Assembly (NCBI GenBank): GCA_903911925.1
Contig: CAIWFH010000096.1
Coordinates: 1-33,575 of the forward strand
DNA length: 33,575 nt
From: an uncultured Acidobacteriaceae bacterium
Lineage (GTDB): Bacteria > Acidobacteriota > Terriglobia > Terriglobales > Acidobacteriaceae
Reading direction: 5' to 3'
Shown: in pieces, positions 8,333 through 15,505 of the stretch
Numbering within the stretch: the stretch's first letter is position 1
Layout of the letters: each line of letters opens with the position of its first letter
Notes under the pieces: generated by a model
Told to the model about the DNA's origin: nothing
Database searches by the model: none
Seen by the model: the letters and a program-made list of their open reading frames with translations, nothing else
Program-made: the position numbers and the translations under genes

Positions 8333-9250
8333 TTACCTCACTTTCGCAGCAGATGCGGGCCTTCCAACAGACTCCAGCGCCGCATCCAGATTCCTGGTGA
8401 AGGAAGCGGTGATTTCACCCTTGAATTCTTTGCCAAGCAGTCCCTTGGCCGCCAGGTACGCTTCCATGTTGACGATCGGATCGTTGCCTGATCCGTTCTT
8501 CAATTGCCCCGGCTGTTTGCGCAGGCCGGGCGATTTGCCGGCTTGCAGGGCAAAATTTCTGCACTCGATCATCGTGGGGCCGTTCCCCTTTCGGGCGTGG
8601 GTGATCGCTTCGCAGGCCACACGATAGACCGCCACCACATCGTTCCCGTCTACCGTGATGTGGGGAACGCCAATGGCTCTGAAGTCGATTCTTTCCACTT
8701 GCCGGCTGTTGCGACTGACGAAGAGGATTGGGAGTTGGTTGACGCCGGCAAAGTGAAGCGCTTCAGCGCAAGAGCCGGAAGCATCGGATTCGCTGCCGAG
8801 GAAGGCTACGGCGATATTTTTGGTTTCCTGAATCCTGTTTGCGAGGGCCAGGCCGGTTGCAATCAACGAAACGGAGCCCGGCGCGAGCGGGGGGCTGTTC
8901 CTGCGCGTACGGCGTTTCAAATCGCGAATCACGCCGGCCAGGGGCGCGCCCTTGACGAACCTGGCGGTGAACTCCCGATTCGACGGGCTGATCATGTCTT
9001 CAGGCAACAGGCCGATGGCCACGCCGACCAGCGCGGCTTCGTCGGCGGCCGCAGGGTCAGCCTTGGACCTGCCGGCCGCGAAAGCGTCTTGCAGTCGCTC
9101 ATTGAGCATTCTGCACTTGATCATTGCCGCGTAGAGCGAAAGCAGTTTCTCATCGGAGATGAGCGAGAAGGTCTTCTTCGCAGGCAGAGCTTCCGTGATC
9201 GCGGTTGCGCCCTTTTTTGTTCCGTTCTTTGTGGTTGTCGCTTTTGGCAT
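8333..9250 (-). CDS. ThDP-dependent dehydrogenase E1-alpha homologue, degenerate
   Basis: The 305-aa product follows the E1-alpha fold of 2-oxoacid dehydrogenases: an LLSLYAAMIKCRMLNERL helix (about 36-53), a central sheet with LPILFV (173-178), VDGNDVVAVY (200-209) and HARKGNGPTMIEC (218-230). The ThDP/Mg motif G-D-G-x(25-28)-N is altered: G-S-E-S-D at 152-156 replaces GDGA, and S-R-N (179-181) replaces the usual E-N-N. The G-K-G-G-S-M-H loop is also missing. It may not bind ThDP, or binds it unusually. No E1-beta or E2 gene is adjacent. The ATG at 9250 lies just past the GH2 stop; a TTG at 9256 is an alternative start with AAGGA 5 nt upstream. It is probably co-transcribed with the GH2 gene. 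The fold call is good; enzymatic activity is doubtful. Confidence 0.7.
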   Translation of the reverse strand: MPKATTTKNGTKKGATAITEALPAKKTFSLISDEKLLSLYAAMIKCRMLNERLQDAFAAGRSKADPAAADEAALVGVAIGLLPEDMISPSNREFTARFVKGAPLAGVIRDLKRRTRRNSPPLAPGSVSLIATGLALANRIQETKNIAVAFLGSESDASGSCAEALHFAGVNQLPILFVSRNSRQVERIDFRAIGVPHITVDGNDVVAVYRVACEAITHARKGNGPTMIECRNFALQAGKSPGLRKQPGQLKNGSGNDPIVNMEAYLAAKGLLGKEFKGEITASFTRNLDAALESVGRPASAAKVR

Positions 9251-9256
9251 CCGCAA

Positions 9257-11350
9257 TTATGTCCTTTTCATCACGTCCCTGAGAGCCAGGGCGGCCGGCT
9301 TTGGATTCCCGTCAAAGTCGATGATGGATGTGTTGGTGGTGCATGGGAAACAGTCGTGTCCCATCCACACGATCATGCCGCCGCAAGCAGGGAAGCGCGA
9401 TTTCGTGGCTGTCAGGGCAAGCGCCAGCGCGTCGGCCTGCCGCTTCTGGCTCCATGCACAGAACTCTTCAAGGGACGCGGGCTCCTTTCCCTTTTCCAGG
9501 GCGAACTTGGGCCATTCGATCCACATCGGCTGGCGGTTCCATAGCGGGTTGGCATGCGTTCCAGGCGTCTCAGGCAGGCTGCCCTTGAAGCGGCGAATGA
9601 TTGCCGCCGAGCTCGCCGAGGGCGCGCCCATTTCCGAGTGGAACATGGCGTCGCCGTGCTCCCACAGATCGCGCCACGCGCCGTCTACCGGGCCGTCAAA
9701 GGTCCACGGGCCATGCACATCCCAATACTGCCCCTTGCCGCTGTTCTCGCGGCTGAAGCTGCCGTTGGGGCCGTAAGGGCTGGTAGGCAGAAAGCGGCGT
9801 CCCGGGTCGTTCTGCCGCACTACCTCGCCCAGCCGCACCATCATTGGATGTTTGCCGATCGTAAAGTTGGGATGGGCACTGGTGCGTCCGGCGCGGTCCT
9901 CAGCAAGTTCGTTTCCGCCGCACCACAGCAGCAGGCTCGCGTGGTGGTGGCGGCGCTGAATATACACGGCAGCAATTGCGGCCATTTGCGCAATCGACTC
10001 CGCGTCGTCGGGAGGGTCGTTGTCCAGGCCGGAACTCGAGAGAGGAAACTCCTGCCAGATGAGGATGCCGTTTTGGTCGCACAGGTCGTAGAGCCAGTTT
10101 TTCTCGGGGAATCCGCCGCCCCACACCCGGAAGATATTCACGCCCAGGTGGCGATAAAGCTCGATGCGCTTGCGGTAGTCGTCTTCTTTCAGGTCAGCGA
10201 AGTTGGGCAGAATCGGCGTCCAATCGATCCCGAACAGGAAGAACTCTTTGCCATTCACTGTGCAAAGGTATGGGTCGGCATCGGCAGCCGCGCCCTTGGT
10301 GCGCTTCCACTCAATATGGCGGAAACCGACGCGCAGTTTCCTCTCGTCGATGACCCGCTTCTGGTCGTCGAGCAGGTGGATGTCGAGATCGTAGAGCGGC
10401 TGTTTCCCCAAGCCATTCGGCCACCACAGATCCACCGCCAATTTGGCCCAGGTGATTTCAGATGTGCCACTGCCGGCATCGAGCGTTTCTTCGCGAACGA
10501 CGCGGGCGCCGTCTCTGAGGACAGCTTGAACAAACTTGCCGCCCGTTGTTGCTGCTGTGAGGCGCAGGCTCCCGGTTCCGGATTCCAGCGCGGCATCGGA
10601 GAAGCATTTCACTTTACCGATTTCGCCGCCACGAACAACTTCAAGGGTGATCGGGTCCCAGATGCCGACCTGCACCAGGCGAACGATCCAGTCCCAGGTG
10701 TAGTTGAATCGCGGCTTCCACTCCTTCATGCGCGAGGTGTAACCAAACTGGCCGAGCCATCGGGGCGACTGCTGAAACCAGATTTGCAGCACGTTGTCTG
10801 AGGGCTTCAGATGCGGTTTCAGGTCCACTTCATAGGGCGTAAAGCTGCCTTTGAAATCAAGCACCGGCACGGCGTTAAGTAAGATGCTTCCCGCGTAGTC
10901 CAGGCCCGCGCAGTGCAGGCGCAATTGGCTGCCTTCCTGAATCCAGTCGTCGGGAATCGTCGTCTGGTAGATCCAGTCGCGGTTTTCAACCCACTCCGCT
11001 TCACGGGCGTTGAGGCCGACGTTCCAATCCTTCAGCAGGCCCGCATTCAGCAGCGCCTGCTGCACCGATCCAGGCACCGGCGCATCCATGGGGTGGATCT
11101 CGGCGTCCGGCGCATCGTGGATGTCGGCGTATCTGTCCCAGCCCCACACGTAAGGGGTAACTCCGCACACCTGCCACTTGAGCTGCCCCAGGTCCAGGTA
11201 GCTCTTCGCGTGCGGCGACGACACCGGCTCGGGGGCAGGGCCATTTGCGTTTATCAGGGCGTTGGCTTTTGAAGCTGTGCCAATGGCCAGGGCAGCGGCA
11301 CCGCCAAGCTGCACAAATTCCCGCCGCGTCAACTTTTCCCGTCGTGACAT
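9257..11350 (-). CDS. Tat-exported GH2 beta-mannosidase-like glycoside hydrolase
   Basis: A 697-aa glycoside hydrolase of family 2 type. The N-terminus has a twin-arginine signal (TRREFVQLGGAAALAIG, residues 8-24), so export in folded form is expected. A jelly-roll sugar-binding domain follows (about 55-235, with ENRDWIYQTTIP and HCAGLDYAGSILLN), then Ig-like segments (about 240-345) and a TIM barrel (about 360-690) with NIFRVWGGGFPE. The predicted acid/base is E481 in W-C-G-G-N-E and the nucleophile E573 in H-S-E-M-G. These, and the W-x-G-x-P-x-Y-D-L-D phrase, favour beta-mannosidase over beta-galactosidase. The ATG at 11350 has AAGGA 6 nt upstream. Its stop abuts the E1-alpha-like gene. It likely degrades mannose-containing glycans in the periplasm or outside the cell. 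Confidence 0.8.
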   Translation of the reverse strand: MSRREKLTRREFVQLGGAAALAIGTASKANALINANGPAPEPVSSPHAKSYLDLGQLKWQVCGVTPYVWGWDRYADIHDAPDAEIHPMDAPVPGSVQQALLNAGLLKDWNVGLNAREAEWVENRDWIYQTTIPDDWIQEGSQLRLHCAGLDYAGSILLNAVPVLDFKGSFTPYEVDLKPHLKPSDNVLQIWFQQSPRWLGQFGYTSRMKEWKPRFNYTWDWIVRLVQVGIWDPITLEVVRGGEIGKVKCFSDAALESGTGSLRLTAATTGGKFVQAVLRDGARVVREETLDAGSGTSEITWAKLAVDLWWPNGLGKQPLYDLDIHLLDDQKRVIDERKLRVGFRHIEWKRTKGAAADADPYLCTVNGKEFFLFGIDWTPILPNFADLKEDDYRKRIELYRHLGVNIFRVWGGGFPEKNWLYDLCDQNGILIWQEFPLSSSGLDNDPPDDAESIAQMAAIAAVYIQRRHHHASLLLWCGGNELAEDRAGRTSAHPNFTIGKHPMMVRLGEVVRQNDPGRRFLPTSPYGPNGSFSRENSGKGQYWDVHGPWTFDGPVDGAWRDLWEHGDAMFHSEMGAPSASSAAIIRRFKGSLPETPGTHANPLWNRQPMWIEWPKFALEKGKEPASLEEFCAWSQKRQADALALALTATKSRFPACGGMIVWMGHDCFPCTTNTSIIDFDGNPKPAALALRDVMKRT

Positions 11351-11411
11351 TTCTTTCCTTCTTTCGAGTGCGAATGCCGCGTTCTCGTCTGGCGATTGAA
11401 TGTTGCGGTAT

Positions 11412-11437
11412 CCCAGGTCCCAAAATCGGGACCTGGG
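11412..11437. repeat. Intergenic hairpin repeat, GGTCCC family, copy 2
   Basis: A perfect 10-bp stem, CCCAGGTCCC (11412-11421) and GGGACCTGGG (11428-11437), with a 6-nt loop, followed by GCACCCA as in the copy at 1922-1950. It lies in the 124-bp gap between argJ and the GH2 gene, where it could act as an mRNA stabiliser or attenuator. Confidence 0.6.
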
Positions 11438-11474
11438 GCACCCAACCTTCGTGGAGAAACAGAGTGTTGAAGAT

Positions 11475-12686
11475 CTAGGTTGAGTAGTCCGCGTTGATGT
11501 GGATGTACTCGACGGTCAGGTCGGTGGTCCAGAAGACGCATCTTCCTGCGCCCTGGTGGAGTTGGATGGATATGGAGAACTCCGGCTGCGCGATATACGC
11601 GTGGGCCGCGACTTCATCGAAATCGGCGGCGCGGCCTCCATCGCGGCAAATTGGCAACTCGCCGAACCAGATGTCGATTTGTTCCGGGTCGATTTCTGCG
11701 CCGGAGTAGCCTATTGCCGCAACAAGCCGGCCCCAATTGGGGTCGGCGCCGGCCCAGGCGGTTTTCACCAACGGAGAATGCGCAATGGCCTTGGCTATTT
11801 TGAGCGCATCGGCGTCGGTTTCCGCTCCTTCAATGTGCAACTCGACGACGTGGGTGATGCCTTCTCCATCGGCCACAATTTGCCGCGCAAGCGAGGTGCA
11901 TACCTGCGTGAGCGCGGCGGCAAATTCGGCGTCTTCTGCGTCCACTTCCGCGCCACTGGCTCCCGAGGCCAGCAGCAGCACGGTGTCGTTGGTTGACGTG
12001 TCGCCGTCTACCGAGATGCGATTGAAGCTTACTTCGATGGACTGGCGCAGGTAGCCGTCGAGCACTGCGGGGGCGATGGCCGCATCGGTCAGAATGTAGA
12101 CCAGCATGGTGGCGTGGGGAATCAACTGGGGGTGAATCATCCCCGAGCCCTTGCAGGCGGCGGCGATGCGCACTTCGCGGCCGCCGATTTCGAGCCGCGC
12201 AAAGGCTGTCTTCTCTACGGTGTCGGTGGTCAGGATGGCTTGCGCAACCTGCTGGAAGTGATCGAACTCCGCGCCCAATGATGCCGCGAGCGAAGGAAGA
12301 ACGGCGATCAGCTTTTCAGCGGGCAGCGGAACTCCGATGATGCCGGTCGAAGAGGGGAAGACCTCGTTTGGACTGCAGGCGAAGATCTCGGCGGCGGCCT
12401 GGCAGGTTGCGCGCGCTGCATCAAGGCCGGCCTGGCCGGCGGCGCAGTTGGCGTTGCCGGCATTGATGGCCACAACGCGGACTTTGCTGCCGCTTGCGCG
12501 CAGGTGCTGCTTGTCGACGATTAGCGGAGCGGCGGTGACGCGGTTGGCGGTGAAGGCGGCGGCGGCGGTGGCGGGAGCGTCCGCCACGATCAGCGCAAAG
12601 TCGGTGCGGCCGCTCTGCTTGAGCCCGGCTTTGGCAGCGCCAAACCGGAAGCCGAGTGGAATCAGAATTTGGGAGGCATCGGACAT
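11475..12686 (-). CDS. argJ: Bifunctional glutamate N-acetyltransferase / amino-acid acetyltransferase ArgJ
   Basis: ArgJ (403 aa) transfers the acetyl group from N-acetylornithine to glutamate and can also make N-acetylglutamate from acetyl-CoA, recycling acetyl in arginine synthesis. The precursor cleaves itself at the A-T-M-L motif (192-195), leaving T193 as the N-terminal nucleophile of the beta chain. KGSGM (179-183) lies just before it, and the C-terminus ends N-A-D-Y-S-T, as is usual for this family. SVDGDTSTNDT and the GADPNWGR motif are also present. Length is normal. No Shine-Dalgarno sequence precedes the ATG at 12686; a TAGATT -10-like hexamer lies about 24 nt upstream, so the leader would be short. 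No other arginine gene is adjacent. Whether the enzyme is bifunctional or only uses acetylornithine cannot be told from sequence. Confidence 0.93.
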   Translation of the reverse strand: MSDASQILIPLGFRFGAAKAGLKQSGRTDFALIVADAPATAAAAFTANRVTAAPLIVDKQHLRASGSKVRVVAINAGNANCAAGQAGLDAARATCQAAAEIFACSPNEVFPSSTGIIGVPLPAEKLIAVLPSLAASLGAEFDHFQQVAQAILTTDTVEKTAFARLEIGGREVRIAAACKGSGMIHPQLIPHATMLVYILTDAAIAPAVLDGYLRQSIEVSFNRISVDGDTSTNDTVLLLASGASGAEVDAEDAEFAAALTQVCTSLARQIVADGEGITHVVELHIEGAETDADALKIAKAIAHSPLVKTAWAGADPNWGRLVAAIGYSGAEIDPEQIDIWFGELPICRDGGRAADFDEVAAHAYIAQPEFSISIQLHQGAGRCVFWTTDLTVEYIHINADYST

Positions 12687-12823
12687 AGGGTGTTTGATGT
12701 TGACCCATTTAATCTAGCAGGTGCCGCGGCAATCGTATGCCCGCCCACAGCTCAGTTCTCTCTCGGTCGCCCGGTTTTGTGCAGACTCCTCGCTCAAGTC
12801 GAAGTATGATGTGCGGAGCGGGG

Positions 12824-13762
12824 GTGCGTATCAGACCCACAGAACCGGAAAAAATGCTCGGACTTGCCGATCCCGGCTTCTATAAAGAACTGCTGGACCA
12901 CATGAGCGACGGCGTCTATTTTGTGGATCGCGAGCGGCGGATTCTCTACTGGAATGAAGGGGCTTTTCGTCTTACCGGCTACAAACCGGAAGAGATCGTG
13001 GGCAAGCGCTGCCAGGACGACATCCTTTGCCACGTTGACTCCACGGGGAATCAACTGTGCCGCAGCGGTTGTCCCCTATCGGCCAGCATCGAAGACGGGG
13101 AGTTGCACCAGGCCAGCGTTTTTCTGCGCCACAAGCGCGGCCGGCGGGTTCCGGTAAACGTCCGCGTACAGCCCATCCGCGATGTGGATGGGAGCGTCAC
13201 AGGGGCCATCGAAATTTTCAGCGATGACTCGGCCCAGCATGAAGCGCGGCGCAAGACCAAAGCGCTGGAGCGGATGGCCTTTCTCGACCACCTCACTCAA
13301 CTGCCCAATCGCCGCTTTCTAGAGATGTCAATCCGCACGGCCCTGGCCGAATTTGAAGTACACAAAGATCCGTTTGGCGTGCTGTTGATTGACCTGGACC
13401 GCTTCAAGGGCATTAACGACTCCTTTGGCCACAGTTGTGGGGACCGCGCACTGCAAGAAGCGGCCAAGACGCTTACAGGGTTGATGCGCCCAACCGATAT
13501 TGTCGGGCGATGGGGAGGCGACGAGTTTCTGGCGATTGCGGGCAATGTTGACAAGCAGATTCTGGCCGGGCTTGCAGCGCGCTGCAAGATTCTTGTAGAG
13601 CAGACCTACATACCCAGCAACGATGTGCGGTCTATCGCGCTTTCGATTTCAGTAGGTGCGGCCCTGGTTCGTCCCGGCGAAACTGCGGAGCAACTAATTC
13701 AGCGCGCCGACGAGCGGATGTACCAGAGCAGGGGAAACCGTCGCGGCGGTTTGACGGATTAG
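12824..13762 (+). CDS. PAS-GGDEF diguanylate cyclase
   Basis: A cytoplasmic sensor that should make cyclic di-GMP from two GTP. From the GTG at 12824 the protein is 312 aa. A PAS domain spans about 15-135 (DGVYFVDRERRILYWNEGAFRLTGY) and the GGDEF domain about 150-305. The active-site motif is intact (GGDEF, 231-235), as is the inhibitory I-site RxxD (R-P-T-D, 222-225) five residues upstream, so product feedback is expected. The PAS domain carries a Cys/His cluster, L-C-H-V-D followed by L-C-R-S-G-C-P-L, that may bind a metal or sense redox state. The start is uncertain: GTG 12824 has GGAG 5 nt upstream and a TATGAT hexamer at 12805; ATG 12854 and upstream codons from 12737 are alternatives. 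No transmembrane segment or EAL domain is seen. Confidence 0.88.
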   Translation: MRIRPTEPEKMLGLADPGFYKELLDHMSDGVYFVDRERRILYWNEGAFRLTGYKPEEIVGKRCQDDILCHVDSTGNQLCRSGCPLSASIEDGELHQASVFLRHKRGRRVPVNVRVQPIRDVDGSVTGAIEIFSDDSAQHEARRKTKALERMAFLDHLTQLPNRRFLEMSIRTALAEFEVHKDPFGVLLIDLDRFKGINDSFGHSCGDRALQEAAKTLTGLMRPTDIVGRWGGDEFLAIAGNVDKQILAGLAARCKILVEQTYIPSNDVRSIALSISVGAALVRPGETAEQLIQRADERMYQSRGNRRGGLTD

Positions 13763-13794
13763 CCTGGCCTGGTAGCACTGCTTGCTCTTTCGGA

Positions 13795-13810
13795 TAAGCT
13801 GGAACCTGTG
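13795..13810 (+). promoter_or_regulatory. Putative -10 element for a leaderless ABC-ATPase transcript
   Basis: TAAGCT (13795-13800) ends 7 nt before the GTG at 13808. It is the same TANNNT-N7-start arrangement as at ruvC and glgA. No strong Shine-Dalgarno sequence and no clear -35 element are present. Confidence 0.35.
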
Positions 13811-14656
13811 GACAGCATGATTGAAAGCCCTCTTTCCCAGCAGGCAGCGGCGAGCGGCGACGCCGTTTCTTCGTTTCTTGACCTGCGCAATGTAAACGTG
13901 GCTCGCGGCGATCACGTTGTGCTGCACGACGTGAACCTGGCCATTCGCGCCGGGGAGCACGTGGCCATCCTGGGCCCAAACGGCTGCGGCAAATCCACGT
14001 TGATTCTGACCATGACCTGCCAGCTTTATCCGATCATTCAACCGGAAATGCAGGTGCGCATTTTTGGGCGCGAACGCTGGGACCTGACCCAGCTTCGGCA
14101 GCACTTCGGCGTGGTGGCCGCCGGACTTTTGGGAGGCGAGTTGCCGGGTGAGCGCACCGCCGTCACAACCGGCCTGGATGCCGTGATAGCGGGTTTCTTC
14201 TCCGCCTCCACGCTTTGGCCAAATCTCCACGTCACAGATGAAATGCGCCAACGGGCGCACGAGGCGCTGGAGCGGATGGAGGCCCAGCACTTGGCCGCGC
14301 AGCTGGTGGGCGAAATGTCGGCGGGGGAGAAGCGCCGCATCCTGATTGCGCGCGCGCTGGTGCATCGCCCGCGGCAACTGCTGCTTGACGAGCCCTCGAA
14401 CGCGCTGGATCTGGCGGCGCAGCGGGATTTGCGCGATACTCTGCGGCGCCTGGCACAAGAGGGAACCGGCCTGGTGCTTGTGACCCATCACCTTGGCGAT
14501 ATTCTGCCGGAGATCGACCGGATTATCCTGATGCGCGACGGGAGAATCGTCGCCGATGGTTCGCGGCAGGAAATGCTTACCGAGGCCAGGTTGAGCGAAC
14601 TGTTCAGAGTGCCGGTGCGCATTGGGCACGATGAAGAGTGGCTGCACAGTTGGTGA
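13808..14656 (+). CDS. ABC transporter ATP-binding protein, ModF/YlmA type
   Basis: A 282-aa single-domain ABC ATPase. Walker A is GPNGCGKST (56-64), the signature is E-M-S-A-G-E-K-R-R (169-177, a variant of LSGGQ), Walker B is LLLDEP (191-196, D194/E195) and the switch histidine lies in V-T-H-H (227-228). The phrases IFGRERWDL, VIAGFFSASTLWP and LVTHHLGDI match the COG1119 group (ModF/PhrA/YlmA), whose transport role is not well settled. No permease or binding-protein gene is adjacent. The GTG at 13808 and the ATG at 13817 are both possible starts. It lies 45 bp after the diguanylate cyclase gene in the same direction and may share its transcript or use its own promoter. Confidence 0.85.
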   Translation: MDSMIESPLSQQAAASGDAVSSFLDLRNVNVARGDHVVLHDVNLAIRAGEHVAILGPNGCGKSTLILTMTCQLYPIIQPEMQVRIFGRERWDLTQLRQHFGVVAAGLLGGELPGERTAVTTGLDAVIAGFFSASTLWPNLHVTDEMRQRAHEALERMEAQHLAAQLVGEMSAGEKRRILIARALVHRPRQLLLDEPSNALDLAAQRDLRDTLRRLAQEGTGLVLVTHHLGDILPEIDRIILMRDGRIVADGSRQEMLTEARLSELFRVPVRIGHDEEWLHSW

Positions 14657-14663
14657 AGAAAAT

Positions 14664-14702
14664 GGGGGACCAGGGACTGAGGGACTGGGGACTCAGGGAC
14701 TA
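14664..14702. repeat. GGGAC(T) short direct repeats
   Basis: Directly after the ABC ATPase gene, GGGAC recurs five times in about 40 bp, as GGGAC-CAGGGACTGAGGGACT and further copies. It resembles one arm of the GGTCCC hairpin family expanded as a direct repeat. The function is unknown. Confidence 0.4.
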
Positions 14703-14718
14703 GTGGCAAATAAATATT

Positions 14719-14734
14719 GTGGTGAAAACACCAC
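14719..14734. promoter_or_regulatory. Perfect inverted repeat abutting a -35 box (operator candidate)
   Basis: GTGGTG-AAAA-CACCAC is a perfect 6-bp inverted repeat with a 4-nt centre. It ends one base before the TTGACG -35 hexamer at 14735. The position fits a repressor or activator binding site for the promoter that follows. Confidence 0.45.
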
Positions 14735-14763
14735 TTGACGCGGAACAGCGGTCAGCATAGATT
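14735..14763 (+). promoter_or_regulatory. Sigma-70-type promoter
   Basis: TTGACG (14735-14740) and TAGATT (14758-14763) are separated by exactly 17 bp. Transcription should start near 14770, just before the extended Shine-Dalgarno-like sequence at 14777. It is one of the best promoter matches in the window. Confidence 0.6.
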
Positions 14764-14769
14764 AACCAA

Positions 14770-15193
14770 ACACGGGAAAGGAGGTTGATCCAGCTGATGC
14801 GAAATGACTGTTCGAGATGTTTGGTACGTGAGGTGACTGAGGCCTAGGGCATCGCGCCCCAGACCCATGGGCTGCCCCAGCGAGATGGCGTCGCACGGGC
14901 ATCCCCGCAACTTCAATTCATTTGCATTCCAGGCTGCGATTTGCAGGTTGGCGATTTCAATCCCGAACGACGAAGTTTGTCGCCGTGGAGCCCGCCTTCG
15001 CGGGTATCGCTACAGAGCAATTGCCGCATGGAAAGAGGCGGAAGAGAAGATGCCAGGCACTCGCGGCAGCGCGATGGCCTTAGTCCAATACCCACAGATC
15101 ACCGGCGACGGCCTGGGCGACGCGCTCAGGCCGCCGTTGCGTTGGGGGGTAGCTAAGTGGAAGAATGCAAGCGGCAATGGGCCCGGAGGAACG
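14770..15193 (+). ncRNA. Candidate leader RNA or small RNA with extended anti-16S complement
   Basis: Downstream of the 14735 promoter lies AAAGGAGGTTGATCCAGC (14777-14794), which complements the typical 16S rRNA 3' end over about 17 nt apart from one extra T. A 16-codon ORF follows at 14797. The next 350 nt hold no convincing gene; they include the self-complementary CCCATGGG (about 14864-14871) and a hairpin CCCGC-CTTC-GCGGG (14991-15004). The stretch could be a long leader for the 75-aa gene at 15194 or an independent RNA. I cannot match it to a known RNA family by reading alone. Confidence 0.35.
14797..14847 (+). CDS. Possible 16-aa leader peptide
   Basis: The ATG at 14797 opens a 16-codon frame (MRNDCSRCLVREVTEA) with a C-x-x-C pair. 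AAAGGAGG lies 12 nt upstream, longer than ideal spacing. It is the first ORF on the transcript expected from the 14735 promoter. No codon run suggesting amino-acid attenuation is present. Whether it is translated is uncertain. Confidence 0.3.
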   Translation: MRNDCSRCLVREVTEA

Positions 15194-15421
15194 ATGAATC
15201 GGGAGTGGCACGAGGGACACAAGATGCCCGCGAGGGCAACTGCAAATGAGCGGATCGAGTGGCATCTGGCACATTCAAAGAGCTGCGGATGCAGGCCGTT
15301 TCCCAAGAAACTTGCAGAGAAAATGAGCGAAGAAGAGAAGCGCGAATTAGATGCAGGCGGGCGGAGCGTGCAGGGCGGCAGCCGAGGTGAACTCCGAGCA
15401 ATGCCAGGATTCTTATCTTGA
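15194..15421 (+). CDS. Small His/Cys-rich protein (75 aa), unknown function
   Basis: The ATG at 15194 has GGAGG 4 nt upstream, which decides the start; the frame is open further upstream but without protein-like sequence. The first half is rich in possible metal ligands: H6, H9, H24, H27, C31 and C33, in the pattern W-H-x-G-H-K-M-P ... R-I-E-W-H-L-A-H ... C-G-C-R-P-F-P. A charged helix (KKLAEKMSEEEKREL) and a Gly/Ser-rich tail follow. I recognise no named domain, although the pattern looks like a conserved small-protein motif and not chance. It probably lies on the transcript starting near 14770 and ends before the hairpin at 15446. Confidence 0.55.
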   Translation: MNREWHEGHKMPARATANERIEWHLAHSKSCGCRPFPKKLAEKMSEEEKRELDAGGRSVQGGSRGELRAMPGFLS

Positions 15422-15445
15422 TTTGAATCAGACGAATAAACGAAG

Positions 15446-15472
15446 CGACGCGGCCGGTATCCGGTCGCGTCG
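15446..15472. terminator. Hairpin between convergent genes (likely bidirectional terminator)
   Basis: Arms CGACGCGGCCGG (15446-15457) and CCGGTCGCGTCG (15461-15472) pair over 12 bp with one G-U wobble and a TAT loop. It lies between the 75-aa gene (plus) and the 1037-aa gene (minus). There is no long T-run, so it may need help or simply act as an mRNA 3' end. Confidence 0.5.
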
Positions 15473-15505
15473 AGTTAAGTGAAGGCTGAGCGTTCTCGCC
15501 CCCAA

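Noticed and set aside
9554..10801. 415-codon ORF antisense to the GH2 gene
   Set aside because: It is the mirror of a clear GH2 reading frame; long antisense frames are common in GC-rich genes and this one has no motif.
13694..14647. 317-codon ORF antisense to the ABC ATPase
   Set aside because: It overlaps a gene with all ABC motifs intact and shows no domain itself.
14867..15193. N-terminal extension of the 75-aa gene to 184 codons
   Set aside because: The ribosome-binding site is at 15194; the upstream part has no protein-like features and lies in the presumed leader.
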